DNA from: Kribbella sp. VKM Ac-2568
GTDB lineage: Bacteria > Actinomycetota > Actinomycetes > Propionibacteriales > Kribbellaceae
Assembly: GCF_004345365.1 (NCBI RefSeq)
Contig: NZ_SLVF01000003.1
Span: 558,001-622,000 of the forward strand
Direction of reading: 5' to 3'
DNA length: 64,000 bases
Made by a program: the position numbers and the translations under genes
Notes under the pieces: generated by a model
What the model was told of the DNA's origin: nothing
Database searches by the model: none
Seen by the model: only the letters and a program-made list of their open reading frames with translations
Part shown: positions 17,787 to 25,868 of the stretch, piece after piece
Layout: the number at the start of each line of letters is the position of its first letter
Numbering within the stretch: position 1 is the first letter of the stretch

Positions 17787-18290
17787 ATGGGTCTCGACGC
17801 GCCGCCTCCTCCGCCGATCATGTCCGCCGATCGCGCGCTGACCCTGCTGAGCCTGTTGACCGATGCCGGTCTCGACGTCTGGGTCGACGGCGGCTGGGGC
17901 GTCGACGCCCTGGTCGGGTACCAGACTCGTGACCACGGCGACCTGGACCTCGGAATCGTCCGCCCCGACCTCGGTGCAGCTATCGACCTGCTCGGCACCG
18001 TCGGCTACCTGGTCACCGATGACCGGTACAGGCAGGTCACCGTTCAGTTGACCCACGCGGAAGGGCATCGGGTTGATCTGCATCCCAGTACGCCGGTTGC
18101 CGGCGGTGGTACCGAGCAAACCGAGTTCGACGGGAACACCTATTACATCCCGCCGCCAGTTGCCGGGCGCATCGGCGGTCGGGCCATCCGCTGCATGCCG
18201 TTGAGTACTCAGTTCCGGACCCACGCCGGCTACGAGCTGAGGCCTCAGGACCACCACGATCTCGAGCTGCTGAAGGAGCTACCGCAGTAG
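17787..18290 (+). CDS. Nucleotidyltransferase-fold protein, LinA/Lnu-like
   Basis: Protein of 167 residues. The signature VWVDGGWGVDALVG followed by DHGDLDL is that of the small aminoglycoside/lincosamide nucleotidyltransferase fold, where the two aspartates bind metal. The family transfers a nucleotide to a hydroxyl of an antibiotic or similar molecule. The start may be ATG 17787 or 17820. Its last 12 bases overlap the 3' end of the converging MBL gene. Resistance activity cannot be claimed from sequence alone. Confidence 0.75.
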   Translation: MGLDAPPPPPIMSADRALTLLSLLTDAGLDVWVDGGWGVDALVGYQTRDHGDLDLGIVRPDLGAAIDLLGTVGYLVTDDRYRQVTVQLTHAEGHRVDLHPSTPVAGGGTEQTEFDGNTYYIPPPVAGRIGGRAIRCMPLSTQFRTHAGYELRPQDHHDLELLKELPQ

Positions 18291-19085
18291 GTCGCGGGAT
18301 TCCCAGTGAGGTGTTGAGGCGGGGACTACCTGGCCGGGGGTGAGGGTGGGGAAGTGGGCGCCTAGGCCGGGGGTGTTCTGGAGGGTGGACCACAGGCGGT
18401 GGCGGGTTTGGTGGGCGAGGGTGGGGTTGACGTCGCCGAAGGAGCGCCAGGTGGGCTCGGCCAGCTGGATGGGGCAGGTGATGGCGTCGCCGAGCAGGAG
18501 GAGGTGGGCGGGGCCGGAGGTGAGGGAGACGCTGAGGTGGCCTGGGGTATGGCCCGGCGTGAGGATGGCAGTGATGCCCGGGGCGACGGTGGTGTCGTGG
18601 GTCAGGGGGCGTTGGCGCGGGGCGTTGGTGAGGAATCCGTCGCGGATGTGGGGGCGGATGTCGCCCGGTCCGTTGACGAAGTAGTCCCAGTCGGCGGCGC
18701 CGTACCAGATCATCGCGTTCGGGAAGACCGGCTCCGCGGCGAGGTCGAACACCCAGCCGACGTGGTCGGTGTGGAAGTGCGTGATGACGACGTCCGTGAT
18801 GTCGCCGGCCCCCACTCCGAGCGCACCCAGTCCGACGAACAACTGCCCGCCGACCAGCCGCATGCCGTGCGGCAGATCGTCCTGGTCCGGTCCGAGGCCG
18901 GCGTCGACCAGGATCACCCGGTCGTCCGACCGGATCAGGAAGCACCCGATCGGCAGCCAGGCCTTGTCGTCCCGCGCGAAGAACTCCGGCCGCGCGTCAT
19001 CCGGCACCTCCGCACCGAAGTACTTCGGATGCACGCTGAACGTGCCGTCGCTGATCGCGTGCACCTGCATCGCACCGAGTTGCAT
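18279..19085 (-). CDS. Metallo-beta-lactamase-fold hydrolase
   Basis: Protein of 268 residues. The zinc motif HFHTDH (about 129-134), the downstream TPGHTPGH and the aspartate in LLLGDAITC mark an MBL-fold enzyme. The overall pattern fits the quorum-quenching lactonase/AttM-like group or related esterases. No signal peptide is present, so it acts in the cytosol. An inverted repeat lies immediately upstream. Exact substrate unknown. Confidence 0.8.
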   Translation of the reverse strand: MQLGAMQVHAISDGTFSVHPKYFGAEVPDDARPEFFARDDKAWLPIGCFLIRSDDRVILVDAGLGPDQDDLPHGMRLVGGQLFVGLGALGVGAGDITDVVITHFHTDHVGWVFDLAAEPVFPNAMIWYGAADWDYFVNGPGDIRPHIRDGFLTNAPRQRPLTHDTTVAPGITAILTPGHTPGHLSVSLTSGPAHLLLLGDAITCPIQLAEPTWRSFGDVNPTLAHQTRHRLWSTLQNTPGLGAHFPTLTPGQVVPASTPHWESRDLLR

Positions 19086-19099
19086 CGAAACTCCTCGAG

Positions 19100-19134
19100 C
19101 TGATCGTCAGACCTCCTTCCTACCTGACGATCAG
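19100..19134. terminator. Inverted repeat between two minus-strand genes
   Basis: CTGATCGTCAG and CTGACGATCAG form an 11-base stem with a 13-base loop. It sits 15 bases after the stop of the nitroreductase-hemerythrin gene and just upstream of the MBL gene, so it may end the former or regulate the latter. Confidence 0.5.
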
Positions 19135-19148
19135 CCCGAGGTGGTGAA

Positions 19149-19964
19149 TCAGTCGAGCAGCGGGATCAACTGCTCCTCTTCGTAGTCGAGGTGCTGCGTC
19201 AATTCCGTGATGAGCTCGTCGACCGCGGCCAGCACCGAGGTGGTGCTCGGTGTGGACACGAGGGTCTGCAGTGCCTCGAGCAGCCCGGCGATCTTGGCGT
19301 GCTCGGCTTCGAGGGTGGTGATGGTGGCTGCCAGTTCAGGGTGGCGTTCCAGCATCGACGGGAAGAGGCCTCCGGATTCGAAGGTGTGGTGAATGTGCAG
19401 ACCCCGGCAGAGCGTCAGGCAGTTGATCCTCAGCTGTGCGCCGATGCCTGGGCCGGACGACGCGACCTCTCGCCGGACCAGGGCCAACTCGCGCCGGAAC
19501 GCGCCGTGGATCAGGCGCAGCGCCGCACCGAACGAGCCCGCATTCGGCGGACCACCGGCGACCTGGGTGAGTGCAACCACCGGGATGATCCGGGTGGTCT
19601 TGGACTGGTACTCAGCCCAGCCGGGATCCGCCTCAGCCAATCGCGCGAAGGTCTCGTGGCGCTCGGCGTCCCGCAGTACAAGGGCTTCGGCTTCGTAGGT
19701 GAAGACGCCGGTCTCGACGGTGGCGCGTGGGTTGGCAAGGAGGTTGTGGTACCAGTCGGGGTGCTTGGCCCCGCCACCTGCCGAGCCGACCACGAGAACC
19801 CGATCCGCTGTATCCGGGTAGTAGCCCAGGACGGTCGTATGCGGCTTGCCGAAGCGCGCCCCGGTCGTGGTGAGCAGGAGTAGCCGGGCCCCGTCGAAGG
19901 GACCACCGACCCGCCCCGCATTGGCACGGAATTCCTCGATGATCTGCTGGGTGAAATTGTTCAG
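19149..19964 (-). CDS. F420-type nitroreductase fused to hemerythrin domain
   Basis: Protein of about 271 residues if begun at a CTG (19964). The first 130 residues are a DDN-like deazaflavin (F420)-dependent oxidoreductase (LLLLTTTGARFGKPHT, HPDWYHNLLANPRATVE). Residues about 178-271 form a hemerythrin HHE domain (HIHHTFE, EHAKI, HLDYEEE) that should hold a di-iron site. There is no ATG, GTG or TTG in frame ahead of the domain start; the first one (GTG 19793) would remove the N-terminal third of the reductase. The CTG coincides with the family's normal first residue (NNFTQQIIEEFRA), preceded by a GAGAAAG. Confidence 0.7.
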   Translation of the reverse strand: MNNFTQQIIEEFRANAGRVGGPFDGARLLLLTTTGARFGKPHTTVLGYYPDTADRVLVVGSAGGGAKHPDWYHNLLANPRATVETGVFTYEAEALVLRDAERHETFARLAEADPGWAEYQSKTTRIIPVVALTQVAGGPPNAGSFGAALRLIHGAFRRELALVRREVASSGPGIGAQLRINCLTLCRGLHIHHTFESGGLFPSMLERHPELAATITTLEAEHAKIAGLLEALQTLVSTPSTTSVLAAVDELITELTQHLDYEEEQLIPLLD

Positions 19965-20224
19965 GACGCTGTTCTTTCTCGCTGGATTCCGGGCACGACG
20001 AAATGCCCGTAGGGAAGTACGGGACGGGAAGCCGCCGGCAGCGCGGCAGGCTGGAAGTTCACGACAGCACGGCAGAACCCGTGCGATACAAGGAAAGGCG
20101 GGCCTCTAGCGGCCCTGCCGGCGCTCAGAGCGCAGCCGGGTACCCAAACTCTTCTTGGCCCAAGGCCGACCCGGCAGTCACCCGAAGAGCATAAACGCCA
20201 ACCAGGTCAGAAAGAACCCACAAC

Positions 20225-20887
20225 TCAGGAAGCCTCAGCGTAGGAGTCGACGTACTCCTGGGTGGAGTGGTGCTGGAGGGTGTGCATGAGGTGGTCGGTG
20301 GCGGCTCGGACGACCTGCTGGTTGATCGGACGGTTCAGGTAGGGGGTCAGGTCCAGGGGCTCGCCGATGATCAGGTGGACGTGGCCGAAACGCCAGCGGC
20401 GGGAGCCGACCGGGTTGACCTGGTCGGTGCCTTTGACAACGACCGGTACGACGGGGGCGCCGGTGGCCAGGGCGACGCGCATCGTGCCGGTCTTGCCGCG
20501 GTAGAGGCGGCCGTCCCGCGAGCGGGTGCCTTCCGGGTAGATCCCCCAGACACCACCCGCTTCGAGGATCGCGGTCGCGGCGTCCAGCGCGTTCCGGGCC
20601 GCGCGGCCGCCGGACCGGTCGATCGGCACCTGCCCGCTGGCGCTGAAGAACCCGCGCAGCAGGCGGCCGCTGAGCCCGCCGGTGGTGAAGAACTCGTTCT
20701 TGGCCACGAAGGTGATCCGCCGTTTCACCAGCAGACACAGGTAGAACGAGTCCACCACCGCGAGGTGGTTGCCGGCCAGGATCAGCGGCCCGGATCGCGG
20801 CAGGTGGTGCGCGCCTTCGATCGTCGGCCGGCCGAGGACCCGCAGTACGGGGCCGATGAGGACGTACTTGAACAGCCAGTACCACAC
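20225..20887 (-). CDS. 1-acyl-sn-glycerol-3-phosphate acyltransferase (PlsC type)
   Basis: Protein of 220 residues. The acyltransferase motifs are in order: NHLAVVD (the NHx4D catalytic pair), FVAKNEF, YPEGTRS and a later VPVVVKGT. It transfers an acyl chain to lysophosphatidate or a related lysophospholipid at the membrane. The GTG at 20887 has TGGAGGCTTCC just before it. It is divergent from a TetR gene and three palindromic operators lie in and around the 69-base gap, so lipid or fatty-acid responsive repression is likely. Confidence 0.85.
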   Translation of the reverse strand: MWYWLFKYVLIGPVLRVLGRPTIEGAHHLPRSGPLILAGNHLAVVDSFYLCLLVKRRITFVAKNEFFTTGGLSGRLLRGFFSASGQVPIDRSGGRAARNALDAATAILEAGGVWGIYPEGTRSRDGRLYRGKTGTMRVALATGAPVVPVVVKGTDQVNPVGSRRWRFGHVHLIIGEPLDLTPYLNRPINQQVVRAATDHLMHTLQHHSTQEYVDSYAEAS

Positions 20888-20902
20888 GGAAGCCTCCAGG
20901 AA

Positions 20903-20964
20903 GTAGACAGTGTCTACGGCGCGTCGTAGACACTGTCTACCTGATCCGGGTAGACAATGTCTAC
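20903..20964. promoter_or_regulatory. Three tandem operators GTAGACA-N-TGTCTAC
   Basis: The same 15-base palindrome occurs at 20903-20917 (centre G), 20926-20940 (centre C) and 20950-20964 (centre A). Centres are 23 and 24 bases apart, about two helical turns. The third copy covers the tetR ATG at 20957. This is a clear operator array for the adjacent TetR protein acting on both divergent genes. Confidence 0.85.
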
Positions 20965-21517
20965 CGTGGACAGCTCCCCGTTGCGCGAAAGGCTGGTCGC
21001 GGCCGGCGTCGAACTCCTCGAGGAGGACGGCCTGGCCGAGCTCACCCTGCGCGCGATCGCCCGGCGGGCCGGCGTCTCGCACGGCGCCCCGCGGCGCTAC
21101 TTCCCCACCCACAACGCGCTGCTGGCGGCGATCGCGGCCACCGGGCTCGCCGATCTGGCCGCGCGAATGACGCCACCGGAGGGCGACCAACCAGCCGAGG
21201 AGCGACTGGTTCGCCTCGGACTCAGCTATCTGGAGTTCGCTGCCGAGCGGCCGGCGATGTTCGAGTTGATCTTCCGGCACGACCTGCTGGCGGGGGCCGG
21301 GGGCAACTTGCGGCAGACGTCGGTGCCACTGTTCGGGACCATCATCGCCCTGGTGGAAGAGGCGGTTCCGCAGGACGCCCGCGAGCGGACCATCGCCTTG
21401 TGGACCAACCTGCACGGCCTGGCCACGCTGCGCGCCGCCCACACCCTGGACCTGGTCTACCCGGATGGCGGCGTCGAGCACCTGGTCCCGAAGATGGTCC
21501 GCGCGCACCTGTCCTAG
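20957..21517 (+). CDS. TetR-family transcriptional repressor
   Basis: Protein of 186 residues. The N-terminal helix-turn-helix (LRAIARRAGVSHGAPRRYFP) is canonical for TetR; the C-terminal two thirds are the helical ligand and dimer domain. It is divergent from the PlsC acyltransferase, and its own start codon lies inside the third operator palindrome, implying tight autorepression. The stop overlaps the 3' end of the converging endonuclease remnant by three bases. Confidence 0.85.
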   Translation: MSTVDSSPLRERLVAAGVELLEEDGLAELTLRAIARRAGVSHGAPRRYFPTHNALLAAIAATGLADLAARMTPPEGDQPAEERLVRLGLSYLEFAAERPAMFELIFRHDLLAGAGGNLRQTSVPLFGTIIALVEEAVPQDARERTIALWTNLHGLATLRAAHTLDLVYPDGGVEHLVPKMVRAHLS

Positions 21518-22069
21518 AGCTCAGCCAGTACGCCGTAGTGGTCGCTGAGCCAGACGCCATCGACCGGGCGATCGCCGACCAGTTGGACCGACAAGACGGG
21601 CGCCCGGGTCAGGATGTGATCGACCCGGCGCCGATGAGTGGGATCGCCCAGCAGACGGTCGATCTCGAGCGCCGCGACCGGGTTGTTCACAGTCCACGTG
21701 TAGCCGGGTCCGTCGCCCGCCTCAGCCCACGCGTCGTCGAAGTATGGGTGAGATAGCGGATGGTCGGCGAAGAAGGTCCGGCATTGAAGTCGCCGGCCAC
21801 GATTGTCGGCAACTCAGTGCGGTGGCGCGCGTCGAGATCCGTGATGTCGTGCGCTTGTTTCTCACGTGCTTCTTCGTGTTCCAACCGCCACGGCGTCGTC
21901 GGTACTACGAACAACTGGTCGCCGCGGCCGGGAATCTCCACAACAACGGCCAGGTCCACCAATGCGGATCGCCGCGGTGCTCGACAACCTCGACCACGCG
22001 ATGCGGCCACCGGGTGGCGATCACGGTGCCGTGGCCGTCGTTCTGGACATTCAGCGTGAGGACTCGCAT
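21514..22069 (-). pseudogene. Endonuclease/exonuclease/phosphatase gene, broken
   Basis: Three pieces of one family in different frames: the start MRVLTLNVQND joined directly to TVIATRWPHRVVEV (about 60 residues between them missing), then a shifted piece with FVVPTTPWRLEHEEAREKQ and IVAGDFNAGPSSPTIRYL, then another shift to HPYFDDAWAEAGDGPGYTWT and the C-terminal VDGVWLSDHYGVLAEL before TAG. The catalytic GDFN and SDHYG motifs survive but are not in one frame. It is a decayed Mg-dependent phosphodiesterase-like gene. Confidence 0.75.
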
Positions 22070-22348
22070 CGCCCATCGGGTGCCCATGCGGCCGGCGAAA
22101 CAATCCGGCACGCGGACTTCCCCTAATTCCGCTACGGATAGTCAACAACCGCACTCGACGGGTAGCAGAAATGCGGTGGATTAGCTGATCCGGCAGAAAT
22201 CGTCCGGAAAGTCAGCAAAAGGCCGGACGAAAGCTGTAACGCCCTTCAGGTTGTGACGATAAACGGTTGAGCGGCCTGGTCTTGAGGGGGGCAAGTGGAC
22301 GCTCCGGTGTTTCTTCGGGACCACCGGTGATTGTGGAGGGGGCCCCAG

Positions 22349-22380
22349 CAGGTGCTCGCCCGGGGCGGGGCGAGCACCTG
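22349..22380 (-). terminator. Terminator of second sugar ABC operon
   Basis: A 12-base perfect stem (CAGGTGCTCGCC) with an 8-base loop, 43 bases past the stop of the last permease gene on the minus strand. Confidence 0.75.
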
Positions 22381-22422
22381 CGAAGGGGAACCTCCGCGGC
22401 CGTGAGTCCGACCGGCCCTGGT

Positions 22423-23334
22423 TCAGCCCTTGATCCCGACGTTGGCCATTCCCTCGACGAAGCGCTTCTGCGCGAAGACGAACATCACGATCATCGGCAG
22501 CGTCGCCAGCGCCGTACCGGCCATCAGGTAGGGCCACTGGATCTCCGCCGGGTTCTGCGCGAAGATCGCCAGCCCGAGCTGCAGTGGTCGCATCGAGTCC
22601 GACGTGGTGATCATCAACGGCCAGAGGAATCCGTTCCAGGCCGCCTCGATCTGGAACACGCAGATGGTGATCAGGGCAGGCTTGACCAGCGGCGTCATGA
22701 TCCGCCAGAAGATGCCGAACTCACCCAGCCCGTCGACCCGGGCCGCCTGCGCCAGCTCGTTCGGGATCGAGACGTAGAACTGCCGGGCCAGGAAGGTGAA
22801 CAGCGGCGCGGCGCCGAGCGGGATGATCAGGCCCCACCAGGAGTTCAGCCAGCCGATGCCGCCCTGACCGAGGATGTTGTTGCCGCCGAACAGCGGGATC
22901 GACTTCACGATCAGGAACAGCGGCACCAGGATGATCTGGAAGGGCACCAGCAGGAGCAGGATGAAGTAGCTCAGCAGCGCCTTGGAGCCCCGGATCGGCA
23001 GCTTCGCCAGCGCGTACCCCGCCGTCGTACAGACCGCCAGGGTGAACGCGGTCTCGCCGACGGCGATGAACAGGCTGTTGCGGAAGTACCGCAGGAACGG
23101 CGCGCTCTGCATCGCCTCGACGAAGTTCCGCCACCGCAGCTCAGTCGGCAGCCAGGAGAACGTGGCGATCTCCAGGTCGTTCTTGAACGCGGTCAGCACC
23201 ATCCACAGGAACGGCGTGATCATCAGCACCGCGCCGAGGCTGAGCACGACGTACAGGAGGATCCGGCCGATTCGGAGCCCGGACGGCTTCTGGCTCGCGA
23301 TGGGGCCGGTGATCGTTGCGCTAGTCATTGACAT
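22423..23334 (-). CDS. Sugar ABC transporter permease (MalG type)
   Basis: Protein of 303 residues, six membrane segments, with the cytoplasmic coupling region around AARVDGLGEFGIFWRIMTPL. It is the last gene of a binding protein-permease-permease operon and overlaps the preceding permease by 14 bases, indicating translational coupling. As in the operon at 14-17.5 kb, no ATPase gene is present. Confidence 0.9.
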   Translation of the reverse strand: MSMTSATITGPIASQKPSGLRIGRILLYVVLSLGAVLMITPFLWMVLTAFKNDLEIATFSWLPTELRWRNFVEAMQSAPFLRYFRNSLFIAVGETAFTLAVCTTAGYALAKLPIRGSKALLSYFILLLLVPFQIILVPLFLIVKSIPLFGGNNILGQGGIGWLNSWWGLIIPLGAAPLFTFLARQFYVSIPNELAQAARVDGLGEFGIFWRIMTPLVKPALITICVFQIEAAWNGFLWPLMITTSDSMRPLQLGLAIFAQNPAEIQWPYLMAGTALATLPMIVMFVFAQKRFVEGMANVGIKG

Positions 23335-24265
23335 CCGCCTTCTGGAGCAGGCGTCCGGCGCCGATGAAGAGCGCGATCACGATCATCATGATCACGGTCT
23401 CAGCGGACGCGTAGCCGAGTTTCAGGTCCTGGAACGCGTTCTGGTAGATGTCCAGCACCAGCACCCGGGTCTCGGTGCCGGGCCCACCTCTGGTCATCAC
23501 GTAGACCAGGTCGAAGACCTGGAAGGTCCCGACGATCGAGGTGATCAGGACGAAGAACTGCACCGGGCTGAGGGCCGGCAGGGTGACGTTGACGAACTTC
23601 TGCCAGCGGCTCGCGCCGTCCAGGTCGGCCGACTCCAGCAGATCACGGGAGACCCCCTGCAAGGCGGCCAGGTAGATGATGATCTTGGTCCCCAGCCCCT
23701 GCCAGATACCGACCACCATCAGCGACGGCAACGCGGTCGCGGGGTCGGCCAGCCAGCGGTTCGGCGCGAAGCCGAACAGGCTGAGGAAGCCGTTCGCCAG
23801 ACCTGAGCCCGGGTTGTAGATCCACAGCCAGATGGTGGCGATCGCGACCGTCGCGGTCACCGTCGGGATGTAGAACGCGGTCCGGAAGAAGCCGAGGCCC
23901 TTGATCTTCTGGTTCAGCCCGACCGCGACCGCCAGCGCGATCGCCATCGAGATCGGAATCACCACGACGGCGTACAGCACGGTGTTGACCAGGGATGCCT
24001 GGAAGTCGACGTCGCGGAAGAGGTCGGCGTAGTTGCCCAGGCCGACCCAGGACCAGGAATCACCGAAGCTGTAGTCGGTGAGGCTGAGCACGAGCACGGC
24101 CAGCACCGGGATCACGATGAAGATCCCGGAGTGCAGCAGAGCCGGGCTGAGCAAGATCCAGCCGGCTCGGACCTGGCTGCGGATCAGCTCGCGGCTTTCC
24201 TTGACCGGCGCGGCCCCGCGTGGCGCGGCGGCGGTTTTCGTGGGGTGTTCGAGTGTGGCGCTCAT
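23321..24265 (-). CDS. Sugar ABC transporter permease (MalF type)
   Basis: Protein of 314 residues with six membrane segments and the EAA loop ESADLDGASRWQKFVNVTLP. The start MSATLEHPTK overlaps the stop of the binding-protein gene as ATGA. It has a long hydrophilic cytoplasmic N-terminus of about 40 residues, as is typical for the MalF-type partner in actinomycetes. Confidence 0.9.
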   Translation of the reverse strand: MSATLEHPTKTAAAPRGAAPVKESRELIRSQVRAGWILLSPALLHSGIFIVIPVLAVLVLSLTDYSFGDSWSWVGLGNYADLFRDVDFQASLVNTVLYAVVVIPISMAIALAVAVGLNQKIKGLGFFRTAFYIPTVTATVAIATIWLWIYNPGSGLANGFLSLFGFAPNRWLADPATALPSLMVVGIWQGLGTKIIIYLAALQGVSRDLLESADLDGASRWQKFVNVTLPALSPVQFFVLITSIVGTFQVFDLVYVMTRGGPGTETRVLVLDIYQNAFQDLKLGYASAETVIMMIVIALFIGAGRLLQKADVND

Positions 24266-25542
24266 CGGGACTGTCCTGCCAGGTTGGCCAGCACCTTGGC
24301 GGGATCCTTCTGACCGAGGACCGCCTGGGTGAGCTGGATGTCGAAGTTGCCGCGCATCTCGAGCCAGTTGGTCGGCGGGCTGTTCTCGTTCACCGCGTAC
24401 ACCAGTCCGTCGGCGACGAACTTGCTCAGCGGGTTGGACTTCGCCTGCGGCGAGTTGCCGGCGTCCTTGTAGGCCGGCAGCTTCTTGTTCAGCTTGGCGA
24501 TCGCGTCCAACGTCGTCGGCACGGTCAGCGACTGGATGAAGGCCCACGCCGCGTCCTTGTGCCGGCTGCGTGACCCGATCGACGCCAGGTCGCCACCGAC
24601 GTACTCGATCTCCTGGCCGCTGTCGAACCGGAAGAACTTCAGGTCGTCGCAGTTCTTCTGGCCGATGCCCTTGTCCGAGCAGTCGACCGCTCCGCCGACG
24701 ATGCCCATCGCGGCCTCACCAGTGAGCACGAGGGGTTGCTGGGCGGCGTTCTGCTGACCGTACGGCTGGACGTTGTTGATCATCGACTTGATCCACTCCA
24801 GCGTCTCCAGGCCCTTCTGGTTGCTGAAGTTCGGCCCGCCGTTCACGTAGAGCGGCGTACCGGTCGAGGCCAGGAAGGTGGTGAACGACTGCCGGAAGCC
24901 GGTCGCCGAGGCGAGGTCGAACCCGCTGCGGGTGATCGACCCACCTTCGTCCCGCTCGGTCAGCTTCTCGGCCGCGACCTTGATCTCGGCCAGTGAGGTC
25001 GGCGGCTTGTCCGGGTCCAGGCCGGCCTCGCGGAACGCGCTCTTGCGCAGCGCGACGGCGCGGGCGTCGGCAACCAGCGGATACCCGTACAGCTTGCCGT
25101 CGTACGTCGCCGGCTCGATCAGCGCGGCAACGCTCTTCTCCTTGATCACTTCCGGAGTCACGCCGTACGCCGCCAGGTCGGCGAAGATCCGCTTCGACGC
25201 GAACGGCTGGATCCAGCCGACGCCGGTGACCATCACGTCGTACGGGATGCCGGCCGCGATCGAGGTGGACATCTTCTCGTTCAGGTTGTTGTACGTCGCG
25301 AAGTCCGGCTCGACCTTCATCTTGGGATAGGTCTTCTGGAAGTCCGCGACGACCTTGTCGAACTCCTCCCGGCCCTTGGTACTGGGTGGGAAGGACGGGA
25401 GCAGCACGCGCAATGTCCCGGTCGCCTCAGCCGGCGGGACGCCGTCCGTGCTCTTGTCGATCACCCCGTTGCCACAACTGCTGGCGGTCAGGCCGAGCAT
25501 CGCGGCCAGCACCACCAGTCCACTCCGGGCGCCACGTCTCAC
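24262..25542 (-). CDS. Extracellular sugar-binding lipoprotein
   Basis: Protein of 426 residues, family 1 solute-binding protein. The GTG at 25542 is preceded by GAAGGAGTTCCCCT; earlier in-frame starts add a poor signal peptide. The lipobox is TASSC with Cys23 modified. The mature sequence shows typical family features (YDVMVTGVGWIQPFA, YGYPLVADARAVALRK, GEAAMGIVGG). It is the first gene of the operon; its upstream region holds several palindromes that may bind the DeoR/LacI-type regulator encoded 2.3 kb away. Confidence 0.9.
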   Translation of the reverse strand: MRRGARSGLVVLAAMLGLTASSCGNGVIDKSTDGVPPAEATGTLRVLLPSFPPSTKGREEFDKVVADFQKTYPKMKVEPDFATYNNLNEKMSTSIAAGIPYDVMVTGVGWIQPFASKRIFADLAAYGVTPEVIKEKSVAALIEPATYDGKLYGYPLVADARAVALRKSAFREAGLDPDKPPTSLAEIKVAAEKLTERDEGGSITRSGFDLASATGFRQSFTTFLASTGTPLYVNGGPNFSNQKGLETLEWIKSMINNVQPYGQQNAAQQPLVLTGEAAMGIVGGAVDCSDKGIGQKNCDDLKFFRFDSGQEIEYVGGDLASIGSRSRHKDAAWAFIQSLTVPTTLDAIAKLNKKLPAYKDAGNSPQAKSNPLSKFVADGLVYAVNENSPPTNWLEMRGNFDIQLTQAVLGQKDPAKVLANLAGQSR

Positions 25543-25618
25543 AGGGGAACTCCTTCGCTGCCGAGCGGATCGGCGCCCAAGTCGTGACGACCAGACCACC
25601 GAGTGCAGCGAAAGTATG

Positions 25619-25632
25619 GGAAAGGGCTTTCC
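25619..25632. promoter_or_regulatory. Palindrome upstream of sugar-binding protein gene
   Basis: GGAAAG-GG-CTTTCC lies about 80 bases before the GTG start of the operon. It is symmetric except at the two central bases, as LacI-family operators often are. Confidence 0.35.
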
Positions 25633-25650
25633 TCGTCAATACCCCAGCGC

Positions 25651-25671
25651 TCGAATGATCAAATTCGATCA
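25651..25671. promoter_or_regulatory. Nested palindromes TCGAAT/ATTCGA and TGATC/GATCA
   Basis: TCGAAT-N6-ATTCGA overlaps TGATC-N6-GATCA, about 110-130 bases before the operon start. A similar TGATC-N4-GATCA lies in the promoter of the DeoR/LacI-type regulator at 28929, suggesting a shared operator with different spacing. Confidence 0.35.
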
Positions 25672-25737
25672 CCAACGGAACTCCGACGATCAAAGTTCCA
25701 TTCACCGGACCCACCACACACCTCACCGTACGTAGTT

Positions 25738-25836
25738 TCAGCCACTGGCCCTTGAGCGCCCCGACCAACATGCGCAACGCCTCGTTACCGCCTCGACAAC
25801 CCGCGTGTACTCCGCGTAGAACTGCTCGTACTCCAT
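25738..25836 (-). pseudogene. Truncated third MDYxQF-family copy
   Basis: An ATG-started frame of 32 codons encodes MEYEQFYAEYTRVVEA, clearly paralogous to the starts of the two proteins at 27092-27768. After that the frame breaks. The paralogues' C-terminal motif (NEALRMLVGALK, compare NESLYVLSTALQ) continues in another frame right behind it. About 60-90 residues of the middle are gone. A GGAG lies before the ATG, 32 bases after the HExxH gene stop, so it was once the last gene of the same operon. Confidence 0.65.
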
Positions 25837-25868
25837 CAGCGACTCCAGGCCTTTGCTCAGCGGCAGCT

